Numbered from the stretch's first letter, positions 10,605 through 19,990 are shown. The stretch: DNA of 64,000 nt from Aliihoeflea sp052435735 (GCA_052435735.1 JBQVNB010000008.1:1-64000), one strand, 5' to 3'. The notes: generated by a model from the sequence alone, not told the origin. Translations and numbers: made by a program.

Positions 10605-10752
10605 CCCCCCTCTGACCTGCCGGCCATCTCCCCCGCAAGGGGGGAGATCACGCACATCAAAGCCCGCGCGAACGGCTTTTCAGGACGAGCAGGACGCCAA
10701 CGAGAATGATCTCCCCCCTCGCGGGGGAGATGCCCGGCAGGGCAGAGGGGGG
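10605..10752. repeat. pair of inverted interspersed palindromic repeats between thiB and thiP
   Basis: Two copies of a roughly 45-base G/C-rich unit lie in opposite orientation at 10605-10650 and 10708-10752. Each contains its own small palindrome (ATCTCCCCC, a short loop, GGGGGAGAT) and a flank resembling CCCCCCTCTG-CCTGCCGG. The layout is that of short dispersed repeat elements of rhizobial genomes. In the thiBPQ transcript the pair would fold into a large hairpin. Confidence 0.75.
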
Positions 10753-10806
10753 CGCGAAGGAGGTGCCTCATCAAGCAAAGCGTCCGTATGGCACACACGC
10801 CCACCC

Positions 10807-11802
10807 CTACCTGCTCATCACCCCCAACCACTCATCCACCCACGCGCTGCGCTTCCCCGCAATCTCCTCCGCCGGCAATTGCAGCGCGTCCTCCGGCGCC
10901 ACCGCATCCTCGAACACCGGGTTCAGCGGCTCCGAAGTCGGCCCGGCGGGAAACATCCAGTTGTGCTCCGGAATCGCATCCTGGAACCCCGGCCCCGTCA
11001 TGAACGCCAAAAACTCCTTCGTCAGCGGGTTCTCCGCCCCCTTCACCGTCGCCGCCGCAACCTCCACCTGCAGATAATGCCCTTCCTCGAAGATCGCCGC
11101 CTGATAGCGGTCGGTGCGCTCGGCGATCTGGTGATACGCAGGCGACGTCGTATAGGAGAGCACCATCGGCGCTTCGCCGGAGGTGAAGAGCCCGTAGGCC
11201 TCGCTCCAGCCGGGCGTCACGGTCAGCACACGTGCCGACAATTTCTCCCACGCCGCCTCGGCCTCATCGCCATAGACCGCCTTCATCCAGAGCAGCAGGC
11301 CGAGGCCCGGCGTCGATGTGCGCGGGTCCTGGATGACGATCTTCTGCTCCGGATCGCCATCGACGAGTTCGGCAAGGCTGGCCGGCGGCGTGTCGATCGC
11401 CTCGGTGTCATAGACGAAGGCGAAATAGCCATAGTCGAACGGCACGAACATGTCGTCCGTCCAGCCGCCCGGCACCGAGACGTTCTCCAGCGAAATGCCA
11501 TGCGGTGCGAACAGCCCGCTTTCCCGCGCCTCATGCGTCAAATTCGTGTCGAGCCCCATCACGATGTCGGCCTCGGTTCCTTCGCCCTCGAGCTTCAGCC
11601 GGTTCAACAGCGCGACGCCGTCTGCGGCGGAGACGAAATTCACCGTGCAGCCGCACTCGGCCTCGAATGCGGACTTGACCAGCGGCCCCGGTCCCCATTC
11701 GGCGGTGAAGCTCTCATACGTATAGACCGTTAGTGTCTCCTGCGCGGTTGCGGGCAGCGAGATCGCCATGGCGATGGCCAGAACGGGAATGGATTTCATC
11801 AT
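10807..11802 (-). CDS. thiB: thiamine ABC transporter substrate-binding protein ThiB
   Basis: A 331-aa periplasmic thiamine-binding protein. A Sec signal peptide (residues 1-21, ending ATAQ) is followed by LTVYTYESF, the characteristic ThiB start. The family's acidic and aromatic ligand-pocket residues follow. Two adjacent ATG codons (11802, 11799) are possible starts, and AAGGAAGG lies just upstream. The gene heads thiBPQ, with a TPP riboswitch in its leader. Confidence 0.92.
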   Translation of the reverse strand: MMKSIPVLAIAMAISLPATAQETLTVYTYESFTAEWGPGPLVKSAFEAECGCTVNFVSAADGVALLNRLKLEGEGTEADIVMGLDTNLTHEARESGLFAPHGISLENVSVPGGWTDDMFVPFDYGYFAFVYDTEAIDTPPASLAELVDGDPEQKIVIQDPRTSTPGLGLLLWMKAVYGDEAEAAWEKLSARVLTVTPGWSEAYGLFTSGEAPMVLSYTTSPAYHQIAERTDRYQAAIFEEGHYLQVEVAAATVKGAENPLTKEFLAFMTGPGFQDAIPEHNWMFPAGPTSEPLNPVFEDAVAPEDALQLPAEEIAGKRSAWVDEWLGVMSR

Positions 11803-11852
11803 GCACCTTCCTTTCAAACATGGGTTGAAGGACAGGCGCTAAAATGGTTCGC

Positions 11853-11940
11853 GTCTAATCCCTCCGCCGGTACAAACCGGATCAGGTTCTGCGGGTTGGC
11901 ATTCGCCTCTCAGCCGCATCGCGCGGCACCCCGTTAGAGT
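11853..11940 (-). promoter_or_regulatory. TPP riboswitch (THI element) controlling thiBPQ
   Basis: Read on the minus strand, the leader contains the conserved THI-box blocks GGGGTGCC, GCTGAGA, AACCTGATC and GGAGGGA. They are enclosed by a P1 helix formed by TCTAA (11938-11934) and TTAGA (11858-11854). It ends about 50 bases before the thiB start. Thiamine pyrophosphate binding should lower thiB expression, by terminator or ribosome-site sequestration. Confidence 0.95.
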
Positions 11941-12120
11941 GCTTCAACACATAGAATGAGCGACCATCGGGCGCAAGATGCCCGCCTTGGCCGGTAACCA
12001 TTTCCCGCTTCGATGGCTTTTCCGATCATTCAATCGATTGGAGCACTTGGCGCGGCATTCCGTTTGTCCGACCCATCTGCTATGCGCCATCCCAATCATT
12101 TCATCAGGAGAATATGCAAG

Positions 12121-13146
12121 ATGACGGAACGTCTCGAAGACATCGCGCTCGCCATGGTGGCAGACGGCAAGGGCATCCTGGCCGCCGACGAAAGCTCCGG
12201 CACGATCAAGAAGCGTTTCGATGCGATCGGCGTGGAGTCGACCGAAGACAGCCGTCGCGACTATCGCGAGCTGATGTTCCGCGCCGACGACGCGATGAAG
12301 AACCACATCTCCGGCGTCATCCTCTATGACGAGACGATCCGCCAGAAGGCCGCCGACGGCACCCCGCTCGTCGACATCATCAAGGCTGCCGGCGCCATTC
12401 CCGGCATCAAGGTCGATGCCGGCGCCAAGCCGCTCGCCGGCTTCCCGGGCGACACCATCACCGAGGGCCTCGACGGCCTGCGCGAACGCCTCGCCGACTA
12501 CTACAAGCTCGGCGCACGCTTCGCCAAATGGCGCGCCGTGATCGACATCGACGAGAACGAGAACGTCCCGTCGGCAACCGCCATCGACGCCAACTGCCAC
12601 GCGCTCGCCCGCTACGCCGCACTTTGCCAGGAAGCCGGCATCGTGCCGATCGTCGAGCCGGAAGTGCTGATGGACGGCACGCACGACATCGACACCTGCT
12701 ACGAGGTCACCAAGGTCACGCTGCTGCAGCTCTTCTCCGAGCTCTACGCCGCCGACGTCAACCTCGCCGGCACGATCCTCAAGCCGAACATGGTCATTCC
12801 CGGCAAGAAGTCCGGCACCAAGGCTTCGCCCGAGGAGGTCGCCGAGAAGACGCTGAAGGTCTTCCGCGAAACCGTCCCCGTCGCCGTTCCCGGCATCGCC
12901 TTCCTTTCCGGCGGCCAGTCCGACGAGGAAGCGACCGCCAACCTCAACGCCATGAACGCCGCCGGCCCGCTGCCGTGGAAGCTCACCTTCTCCTACGGCC
13001 GCGCCCTCCAGGCCGCCCCGCAGAAGGCCTGGGCCGGCAAAAAGGACAACGTCACTGCGGCCCAGAATGCCTTCGCCCACCGCGCCCGCATGAACGGGCT
13101 CGCCGCGCAGGGCAAGTGGTCGCCCGACCTCGAAAAGCAGGGCTGA
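12121..13146 (+). CDS. class I fructose-bisphosphate aldolase
   Basis: A 341-aa class I (Schiff-base) aldolase that cleaves fructose 1,6-bisphosphate to DHAP and glyceraldehyde 3-phosphate. Family marks include GILAADESSGT (18-28), FAKWR (134-138), VEPEVL (178-183) and the Schiff-base lysine in GTILKPN (K221). Length matches the family. The ATG at 12121 has AGGAG 10 bases upstream. It is divergent from thiB, with the riboswitch leader between them. Confidence 0.93.
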   Translation: MTERLEDIALAMVADGKGILAADESSGTIKKRFDAIGVESTEDSRRDYRELMFRADDAMKNHISGVILYDETIRQKAADGTPLVDIIKAAGAIPGIKVDAGAKPLAGFPGDTITEGLDGLRERLADYYKLGARFAKWRAVIDIDENENVPSATAIDANCHALARYAALCQEAGIVPIVEPEVLMDGTHDIDTCYEVTKVTLLQLFSELYAADVNLAGTILKPNMVIPGKKSGTKASPEEVAEKTLKVFRETVPVAVPGIAFLSGGQSDEEATANLNAMNAAGPLPWKLTFSYGRALQAAPQKAWAGKKDNVTAAQNAFAHRARMNGLAAQGKWSPDLEKQG

Positions 13147-13171
13147 TCGCCAGCGCCTGTCCAGCTTGGGT

Positions 13172-13196
13172 CCTCTCCCCTTTTGAGGGGGAGAGG
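13172..13196. repeat. short palindromic element after the aldolase gene
   Basis: Perfect 9-base arms CCTCTCCCC and GGGGAGAGG around a 7-base loop, followed by a GCGCGC/GCGCG dyad and a GGAGTGGGGGCG tail. It resembles the palindromes in the thiB-thiP gap. It may act as a weak terminator for the aldolase gene. Confidence 0.55.
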
Positions 13197-13288
13197 TGGC
13201 GCGCGAAGCGCGACGGAGTGGGGGCGCGGCGCGGCAATGGACAAAGTGCCGCTTTTTCTTTCCGCCCCCGCGCTTTTATATACGCGCC

Positions 13289-14020
13289 ATGCCCAGCCTT
13301 CTCCCCCTCCTCACCTGGCTCGCCTTCCCCGTCTATGTCTGGCAGGGACTCACCGTGCGCCGTCGCATCGTCCGCATGCTGCCGGCTGAAGGCCCGGTCA
13401 TCCACCACATCGAAGGCACCGGCGAACCCATCAACCTCCTCGTCCTCGGCGATTCATCCGCTGCATCCGTCGGCGTCGAATCCTCCGAACGCGGCCTTGC
13501 CGCCCGCATCGCCCACCGCGCGCATGAGGCGACCGGACGGCCGGTCGTCTGGCGCGCCGCCGGCTTCAACTCCGCCACCGCCGGGCGCCTGCGCGACCAT
13601 GTCGTGCCCAACATGGACCCCGGCCACTGGACGCATCTGGTGCTCACCGTCGGCTCCAACGACGCCAAGAACTTCCACACCGGCGCCCGCTTCAACCGCG
13701 AATTCGGCACGCTCCTTTACGCGCTCAGGGCGAAATGGCCCGAGGCGCGCGTCGTCTGGTCGCCGGTCGTCGAAATGTCGCTGATGCCGGCCCTGCCGCC
13801 GGCGCTTGGCCGCATCCTCGAAATCCGCGCCGGGCTCATCAACTATTGGGGCCATCGCCTGTGCCTGGAACGCGGCGCCGTGCCCGCCACACGCCTGCCG
13901 ATCGACGACCCCGTCGCCGGCTTCTCGCTCGACGGCTTCCACGCATCGGAAGCCGGCTACGACCGCTGGGCCGAGCACCTGCTCCCGCTGCTTCTCGATA
14001 CCCGCATCACCGAAGCCTAA
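13289..14020 (+). CDS. SGNH/GDSL-family hydrolase
   Basis: A 243-aa protein with an N-terminal membrane or signal segment (LLPLLTWLAFPVYVWQG) and SGNH-hydrolase blocks: the nucleophile motif VLGDSSA, the block III GSND, and the C-terminal DGFHAS holding the Asp-x-x-His pair. It probably de-esterifies lipids or envelope glycans on the outer face of the membrane. The substrate cannot be told. The ATG at 13289 is preferred because upstream in-frame codons belong to the repeat element. Confidence 0.82.
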   Translation: MPSLLPLLTWLAFPVYVWQGLTVRRRIVRMLPAEGPVIHHIEGTGEPINLLVLGDSSAASVGVESSERGLAARIAHRAHEATGRPVVWRAAGFNSATAGRLRDHVVPNMDPGHWTHLVLTVGSNDAKNFHTGARFNREFGTLLYALRAKWPEARVVWSPVVEMSLMPALPPALGRILEIRAGLINYWGHRLCLERGAVPATRLPIDDPVAGFSLDGFHASEAGYDRWAEHLLPLLLDTRITEA

Positions 14021-14178
14021 CTTGGCCTGATCAATACGGTCAGCATCATCACCGCGATCGCCGCCACCGCGATCTTCCAGAAGTCGCCGCGCCTCTTCAG
14101 CCCCGGCAGGCCGAGCGGCTTGATGACCTGAACCACCATGGCGGCGATGAACAGGAACGCCACCACTTTCGTTTGCAT
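14017..14178 (-). CDS. small two-segment membrane protein (53 aa)
   Basis: An ATG with GAGGAG 6 bases upstream opens a 53-codon frame. It encodes two hydrophobic segments (about residues 5-18 and 36-50) joined by a positively charged loop (LKRRGDFWK). That is what a small inner-membrane protein looks like. Its end overlaps the 3' end of the SGNH hydrolase gene on the opposite strand by 4 bases. No function is recognised. A clean ribosome site and coherent hydrophobicity support it as real. Confidence 0.6.
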   Translation of the reverse strand: MQTKVVAFLFIAAMVVQVIKPLGLPGLKRRGDFWKIAVAAIAVMMLTVLIRPS

Positions 14179-14289
14179 CTCGGCTCCTCGCGATTCGACG
14201 CCCCCCTCATAGCAGCCCGTCCGACTTTTGCCGAACTGGACACGCCGCGCCTCTCCCGGCTACCAATTCGGGGCCAAGGGAGGAACCGC

Positions 14290-16194
14290 ATGTCGCGCTA
14301 TCATCAGGTCTACGAATTCTGGAAATCCGACCCGGAAGCCTTCTGGCGCGACGCGGCCAAACTCGTCGACTGGACCCGCGAGCCGCAGAAGATATTCGAC
14401 CCGTCCGCCGGCATTTACGGCCGCTGGTTCCCCGACGCCGAATGCAACACCTGCTACAACGCCGTCGACCGCCACGTCGAGCGCGGCCGGGCCGACCAGC
14501 TCGCTTTGATCCACGACAGCGCCATCACCGGCACGTCGCGCAAATTCACCTATGCCGAGTTCAAGGCCGAGATCGTCGCCCTCGCCGCCGTCTTGTCTGA
14601 CAACGGCATCGGCAAGGGCGACGTCGTCATCATCTACATGCCGATGGTCGCCGAAGCCGCCATCGCCATGCTCGCCTGCGCCCGCCTCGGCGCGGTCCAT
14701 TCGGTCGTCTTCGGCGGCTTTGCCGCGCGCGAGCTCGCCACCCGCATCGACGATGCCAAGCCGAAAGCCATCATCACCGCCTCCTGCGGGCTGGAGCCCG
14801 GCCGCACGATCGCCTACCAGCCCCTCTATGACGGCGCGATCGACATCGCGAAGCACAAGGTCGAGACCGTCATCGTCCTGCAGCGCGAGCAGCAACCCGC
14901 CGCCCTCACCCCCGGCCGCGACATCGACTACGCGTCCACTGTGGCCAAAGCCAAGTCCGACGCCCGCGACGTCCCGTGCGTCACCGTCAAGGCCACCGAC
15001 CCGCTCTACATCCTCTACACCTCCGGCACGACCGGCCAGCCCAAGGGCGTGCTGCGCGACAATGGCGGCCATCTGGTCGTGCTCGCCTGGTCGATGGAAA
15101 ACGAGTTCGGCATCCAGCCGGGCGAGGCGTTCTGGGCGGCGTCGGATGTCGGCTGGGTCGTCGGCCATTCCTACATCGTCTACGCCCCGCTCATCCATGG
15201 CTGCACCACGATCCTGTTCGAGGGCAAGCCCGTCGGCACGCCCGATGCGGGCACCTATTGGCGCGTGATTTCCGACCATAAGGTCGTCGCCCTCTTCACC
15301 GCCCCCACCGCCTTCCGCGCAATCAAGGGGCAGGACCCGAAGGGCGAGTTCATCAGGAAATACGACCTGACGAAATTCCGAACCCTGTTCCTGGCCGGCG
15401 AGCGCGCCGATCCCGAAACGATCAAATGGGCGGAAAACCAGCTCGAAAAGCCCGTCATCGACCATTGGTGGCAGACGGAAACCGGCGCGCCGATCACGCA
15501 GAACCCGGTCGGCATCGGCGCGCTGCCGGTCAAGTACGGCTCGCCCGGCGTGCCCATGCCCGGCTGGCAGATGGAAATCCTCGACGATTCCGGCCACCCC
15601 GTCCCGCGCGGCACGCTCGGCAACGTGGTGGCGAAGCTGCCCCTGCCCCCCGGCAGCCTGCCGACGCTCTGGCACGCCGACGAGCGCTTCAAAAGCGCCT
15701 ATCTCGCCGAGTTCCCCGGCTACTACAAGACGGCCGACGCCGGCATCATCGACGAGGACGGCTACCTCTTCATCATGGCCCGCACCGACGACATCATCAA
15801 CGTCGCCGGCCACCGCCTCTCGACCGGCGCGATGGAGGAGGTCCTGTCCGAACACCCCGACGTCGCCGAATGCGCCGTCATCGGGATAGTCGACCAGATG
15901 AAGGGTCAGGTGCCATGCGGCTTCATCGTCCTCAACGCCGGCGTCGACCGCCCGGCCGCCGAAATCGAACGCGAAATCATCGCCCTCGTCCGCAACCGCA
16001 TCGGCGCCATAGCCGCCCTCAAGACCGTCGTCCCGGTCAAACGCCTGCCCAAGACCCGCTCCGGCAAAATCCTGCGCGCGACGATGCAGAAGATCGTGGA
16101 CAGGGAGGCGTGGACGATGCCGGCGACGATTGATGATCCGGCGATCTTGGAGGAGGTGACAGAGGCGTTAAGGACGCGGGGGGTGATCGGGTAA
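14290..16194 (+). CDS. prpE: propionate-CoA ligase PrpE
   Basis: A 634-aa acyl-adenylate-forming enzyme of the propionyl-CoA synthetase branch of the acetyl-CoA synthetase family. The phosphate loop YTSGTTG is at 243-249. The WWQTETG motif follows at about residue 395, and the catalytic lysine lies in the C-terminal KTRSGKILR. It activates propionate with ATP and CoA. GGGAGGAA lies 5 bases before the ATG; the open frame further upstream overlaps the SGNH gene and is not used. No other propionate genes are nearby. Confidence 0.88.
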   Translation: MSRYHQVYEFWKSDPEAFWRDAAKLVDWTREPQKIFDPSAGIYGRWFPDAECNTCYNAVDRHVERGRADQLALIHDSAITGTSRKFTYAEFKAEIVALAAVLSDNGIGKGDVVIIYMPMVAEAAIAMLACARLGAVHSVVFGGFAARELATRIDDAKPKAIITASCGLEPGRTIAYQPLYDGAIDIAKHKVETVIVLQREQQPAALTPGRDIDYASTVAKAKSDARDVPCVTVKATDPLYILYTSGTTGQPKGVLRDNGGHLVVLAWSMENEFGIQPGEAFWAASDVGWVVGHSYIVYAPLIHGCTTILFEGKPVGTPDAGTYWRVISDHKVVALFTAPTAFRAIKGQDPKGEFIRKYDLTKFRTLFLAGERADPETIKWAENQLEKPVIDHWWQTETGAPITQNPVGIGALPVKYGSPGVPMPGWQMEILDDSGHPVPRGTLGNVVAKLPLPPGSLPTLWHADERFKSAYLAEFPGYYKTADAGIIDEDGYLFIMARTDDIINVAGHRLSTGAMEEVLSEHPDVAECAVIGIVDQMKGQVPCGFIVLNAGVDRPAAEIEREIIALVRNRIGAIAALKTVVPVKRLPKTRSGKILRATMQKIVDREAWTMPATIDDPAILEEVTEALRTRGVIG

Positions 16195-16230
16195 GATCAA
16201 AAAAGACTTAAGCGAGGCAATCAGTCGTCA

Positions 16231-18681
16231 TTACAGGCTCTCAAGCACTAATGAACACAACCTCAGATTCTTTCGAATTGCCTCGGTTTCTCCCTTCTGA
16301 GACTTGTCCAATCGCCCCTCCGGCACGCTGTCCTTCATCAACATAACTGTATCTTTGAGACTAACAACTGTTGCTTTATCCAGCTGATCTGCCTTGCTAT
16401 CAAGCAACTCAAGTAAATGCACTGCGGATCTAAGCGGGTGAACGACCGGCGCACTCTTGTCTTTAATTAGCGTTTCAATATTTTTTGCTGCAGTCAACAA
16501 TTCGCGCTTGTTCACACTCGATTTCGATCGAGCGTTTTTCATAAAAACGAGTCGTATTTGCTGATCTATTATCTGGTTTTTTGAGTATTCTTGCCCCCTT
16601 TTAGAAGCAAGTCCTATAGCGGTGCTCAGATAAGTCTCGGCGCTCGTGAGATCGTCGACCTCCATACGCGCCATCGCATACTGCAACCAGAATTGGTCAT
16701 TGTCGCGTATTCTTGGAACTTTTGAGAGCCGTTGATATACGGCATTGATTGCAATATCGCCTAAGGCGGGGCGAGAGAATAAGCGCGTCAAAAATCGATA
16801 GCGCATCAACTCCTTAAGATTTTCTCGTGCGTCATACCCTCCTCGTGGGTCGTTCGCGCTGTATGCCGTTTCCCGAACAATTTTGGTATAAACTTCAACG
16901 ATCTGATCGACCTCAAAATCATAATTGTTGAATATGTATGATGCCAGCTCGGTGGAGGTAAATTCATACCAACTATGACGTCCACTCATAAAATCCCCTA
17001 CGGGGGACGAAAGAACAGCCGTCCTCAGCTCTGCATTATCAATATCCAACCAATCCACAATACGCAGCCAGTCCACATGATTCTGACAGATCGAGTTAAT
17101 CAGAATTGCGATAAACGCCTTCGAATGTTGTGGGCTCTTTGTAAGAAAGAAGCTAACGATTTCGTCAATTTTTTTACTTAAGCGCGACTCGCGAAATAGC
17201 GACAGAACAATGGATCTGTTTTCCGCGCCACATTGCGTTTGCAGAAATCGTATTCGATCCACTGAACTTTCTTCAATTCTCCCTTCCCAAAAGCCCCATC
17301 GCTCCAGCAGACGATCCCAGTTGGCCAGTTCAGCCGTGTCGAGACCGTTCAAATCGATCTCTCGATAAGCGCCACCCATATCGTCAATGATACTTGCGTA
17401 ACTTGCTTCATCGAAGTTTTGGCCAGACGCACAGACTAACATGCTAGTGCTCGGCAACCGCTTTCCGATATACCTTACGACCTTGCGGAACCGAACTAGA
17501 CTGTCGATTATGAACATCCGCTTTGAAGGCGAAGCCAATAAGACGTCAAGCTCGGCGAAAATTTCGGGCAACTGCGTTTCAATAGAAAAAATCTCAAAGC
17601 CGCGTGCATGGCCCTCGAATATCATCTGATTCAAAAATACGGATTTTCCATTTCCGAGATCAGATGTTACAAGAAATCGGTTGACCTTGGCGTTGAATAT
17701 CGCCTCGATATGGCGCGACCGAACAATGCAATACTCTGGTGTTAAATTAGATTGTCGCTGTTGATTTGCGAAAGCGCTATAGTCAAAATCGCCCGAAAGC
17801 AACAATCCGTCTACATCGCTGCTTTCAACTTCTGATTTGGCGGCAACGGGTTCCCGTCTATTTACGAAATTCAGATTTTTCTCATCCCGTCGCAGGGCAG
17901 ATATGTTTTTTGCGTCCGGGAGGCGCGCGGCAAACCCGTCGACACCTATAGGATAGGGGGTACCAAATTTTTTCAGACGACTCAGCGTAACCATTGTTTC
18001 CGATGAACCGCAAATAACGACGGACTTTTCTCTCATGCCGTCTATCGCGAAAAGACGGGTTGCAATTTCGGCATCTCTCAGTGAATAGCCTATGAACACA
18101 ATGGTACTTGCGCAGTGTATTTCATTCTCAAAGGCCGAATACAGATTGCGATTCTGATTTCGAATCTCGAGATAATTTGATTCTGAAAGCACAATTTGTG
18201 GATCGTCTACACCATCTAAAAAATCCGACGCTCGACCGTGAAGATAATACAGCGGACGACGATCCGAGCGCAAATTTCTAACGTCAAAGACTGGTGTAAC
18301 GACAAGCGGGCCGTGCCCCTTCAAGGCTCTCTCTGCAACGTCATCAAAGTTTGTTGTAAATACCGCGCGCCATGGCATGTTCATCACGCGATAATGCGCA
18401 TCGCTGGGTATGCAAGCGGTCAACCGATTGATGAGATGGATCACCAGCCGCTGCTTCAGTACTGGGTCATCATTACAGAATTCGGCGAGATCGGTAAGTT
18501 GCGCAGTCTTTTCATTCTGCAAACCAGGAAACTCACAAATCTCTGCGCAAAGATCTGCAACACTAGGAACAAGCTTTCCTTGAGCATCAGTCGCTCCCCA
18601 AGAAAATCCGGCCCCGACGAAACATATGGCTGAACCGCCGCTAATGTCGTTAATCGCCTCTTCTAAAGCATCTTCAGACAT
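16231..18681 (-). CDS. SIR2-like / P-loop NTPase / helical-repeat protein, candidate anti-phage defence factor
   Basis: An 816-aa protein. Residues 15-205 form a SIR2-like NAD-binding fold: GAGFS (23-27), TTNFDD (109-114), the catalytic-type His in LHG (148-149), and FIGYSLRD (196-203). Residues about 310-430 hold a P-loop (SDLGNGKS, 340-347) and a Walker-B-like MFIIDS (389-394). The rest is helical and repeat-like. SIR2 domains fused to NTPase or helical sensors (Avs5, DSR, Thoeris ThsA) deplete NAD+ on phage infection, so that role is inferred here. The gene is markedly AT-richer than both neighbours and sits alone between prpE and an SDR gene, which suggests transfer. Confidence 0.82.
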   Translation of the reverse strand: MSEDALEEAINDISGGSAICFVGAGFSWGATDAQGKLVPSVADLCAEICEFPGLQNEKTAQLTDLAEFCNDDPVLKQRLVIHLINRLTACIPSDAHYRVMNMPWRAVFTTNFDDVAERALKGHGPLVVTPVFDVRNLRSDRRPLYYLHGRASDFLDGVDDPQIVLSESNYLEIRNQNRNLYSAFENEIHCASTIVFIGYSLRDAEIATRLFAIDGMREKSVVICGSSETMVTLSRLKKFGTPYPIGVDGFAARLPDAKNISALRRDEKNLNFVNRREPVAAKSEVESSDVDGLLLSGDFDYSAFANQQRQSNLTPEYCIVRSRHIEAIFNAKVNRFLVTSDLGNGKSVFLNQMIFEGHARGFEIFSIETQLPEIFAELDVLLASPSKRMFIIDSLVRFRKVVRYIGKRLPSTSMLVCASGQNFDEASYASIIDDMGGAYREIDLNGLDTAELANWDRLLERWGFWEGRIEESSVDRIRFLQTQCGAENRSIVLSLFRESRLSKKIDEIVSFFLTKSPQHSKAFIAILINSICQNHVDWLRIVDWLDIDNAELRTAVLSSPVGDFMSGRHSWYEFTSTELASYIFNNYDFEVDQIVEVYTKIVRETAYSANDPRGGYDARENLKELMRYRFLTRLFSRPALGDIAINAVYQRLSKVPRIRDNDQFWLQYAMARMEVDDLTSAETYLSTAIGLASKRGQEYSKNQIIDQQIRLVFMKNARSKSSVNKRELLTAAKNIETLIKDKSAPVVHPLRSAVHLLELLDSKADQLDKATVVSLKDTVMLMKDSVPEGRLDKSQKGETEAIRKNLRLCSLVLESL

Positions 18682-19207
18682 GAGTCCCCCACGTTTCGTT
18701 CAAATAGAGACGGGTCACGATCCGCCGTCAATAGGCGAAGTACAACCGGAGCCAATCCACACAAATCTTATCCCCCTCCCCACAACCTCCCCTACAATCC
18801 CTCCCATCGCTCTGACGGGAACCGGTCCGGACCGGGATTTGGCAGGGCGGCGGTGGCCTCCCCCTGTGGCGTGGTAAACCACAGGCACGTGAGGGCGCGG
18901 GACAGGTCGGCGTGGGCGGCGGGCAATGCCTTCGAGGCAGAAGCGCAAAATCCATGCGGGAAAAGCCGCGGGCGCACCTTGTCAAAGGCGCGTCTGTGAC
19001 CGGCCGAAGGCGCGACAGACACTGGGCGACGGTCTGCGGATCGCGTTACATTTAGAAATCAGGAAGCGAGACGCAGACCGCCGCCTTCCCGACTTTCTCC
19101 TTTGCATGATCCGGCCGATACGGCGCGGTGCCGATGACGCTTGGCTGCCGCGCCTTTTCCCCTTCTCCCCCACCCGCTATAACGCCCCAAAGAAGAAGGA
19201 TGACGAC
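18682..19207. other. intergenic stretch beside the SIR2 gene
   Basis: No convincing gene in 526 bases. A 7-base hairpin, CCTGTGG (18863-18869) with CCACAGG (18879-18885), is the only structure noticed. GC content returns to the core level here, so the edge of the SIR2 insertion is probably near 18700. Confidence 0.45.
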
Positions 19208-19990
19208 ATGGCACTGGACGGAAAGACGGCGATCGTGACGGGGGCGGCGGGCGGCATCGGCTATGCGATCGCGGAGCGTTTCCTGCGCGAGGGCGCCCGC
19301 GTGATGTTCGCCGACATCGACGTCGAGAAGGGCGAGCGCGCCGAGGCCGATCTGCAAAAGCTCGGCGATGCGCGCTTCGTGAAGGCCGACGTGTCGAAGC
19401 GGCTCGACGTCCACAACATGGTCGCCGCCACCATCGACGCCTTCGGCGACATCGACGTCCTCGTCAACAATGCCGGCATCGTCCACGGCGCGGAGTTCCT
19501 GGAGATTTCCGAGGAGGATTTCGACCGCGTCCTCGCCGTCAACCTGAAGGGCTCGTTCCTGGCGGGGCAGGCGGTCGCCCGCTTCATGGTCGACAAGGTC
19601 AATGACGGCAAGCCGGCAGGCAGCATCGTCAACATGTCGTCGATCAACGCCGTCTTCGCGCTGCCCAACCAGGTGCCCTATTCGATCTCCAAGGGCGGCG
19701 TGATGCAGTTGACCAAGGTCATGGCGCTGGCGCTCGCGCCCTACGGCATCCGCGTCAACGCCATCGGGCCGGGCTCGATCATGACCGACATGCTGTCGGC
19801 CGTGAATGCCGACCCGGCGGCCAAGAACCGCATCCTGTCGCGCACGCCCATGGGCCGCATCGGCGAGCCGTCCGAAATCGCCTCCGTCGCCGCCTTCCTC
19901 GCCTCCGACGACGCCTCCTACATCACCGGCCAGACCATCTACGCCGATGGCGGGCGGCTGCCGTTGAACTACACGGTTCCCGTGAAGTAG
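19208..19990 (+). CDS. SDR-family oxidoreductase
   Basis: A 260-aa short-chain dehydrogenase/reductase. The nucleotide-binding motif TGAAGGIG is at 11-18 and NNAG at 87-90; catalytic Ser144/145, Tyr158 and Lys162 fall in VNMSS and YSISK. The C-terminal YADGGRLPLNY is typical of glucose/3-oxoacyl-type SDRs. The substrate is not deducible. AAGAAGGA precedes the ATG. The long frame upstream of 19208 lacks family resemblance. Confidence 0.87.
   Translation: MALDGKTAIVTGAAGGIGYAIAERFLREGARVMFADIDVEKGERAEADLQKLGDARFVKADVSKRLDVHNMVAATIDAFGDIDVLVNNAGIVHGAEFLEISEEDFDRVLAVNLKGSFLAGQAVARFMVDKVNDGKPAGSIVNMSSINAVFALPNQVPYSISKGGVMQLTKVMALALAPYGIRVNAIGPGSIMTDMLSAVNADPAAKNRILSRTPMGRIGEPSEIASVAAFLASDDASYITGQTIYADGGRLPLNYTVPVK

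Noticed and set aside
10605..10752. possible CRISPR array
   Set aside because: Only two repeat units, in inverted orientation and each internally palindromic, with no spacer series and no cas genes.
14260..15855. 531-codon minus-strand frame
   Set aside because: Antisense to prpE; no motif, no ribosome site, composition of a shadow frame.
18840..18900. possible tRNA or small RNA near the SIR2 gene
   Set aside because: The CCTGTGG/CCACAGG hairpin is isolated; no cloverleaf or TPsiC-like arm could be built around it.
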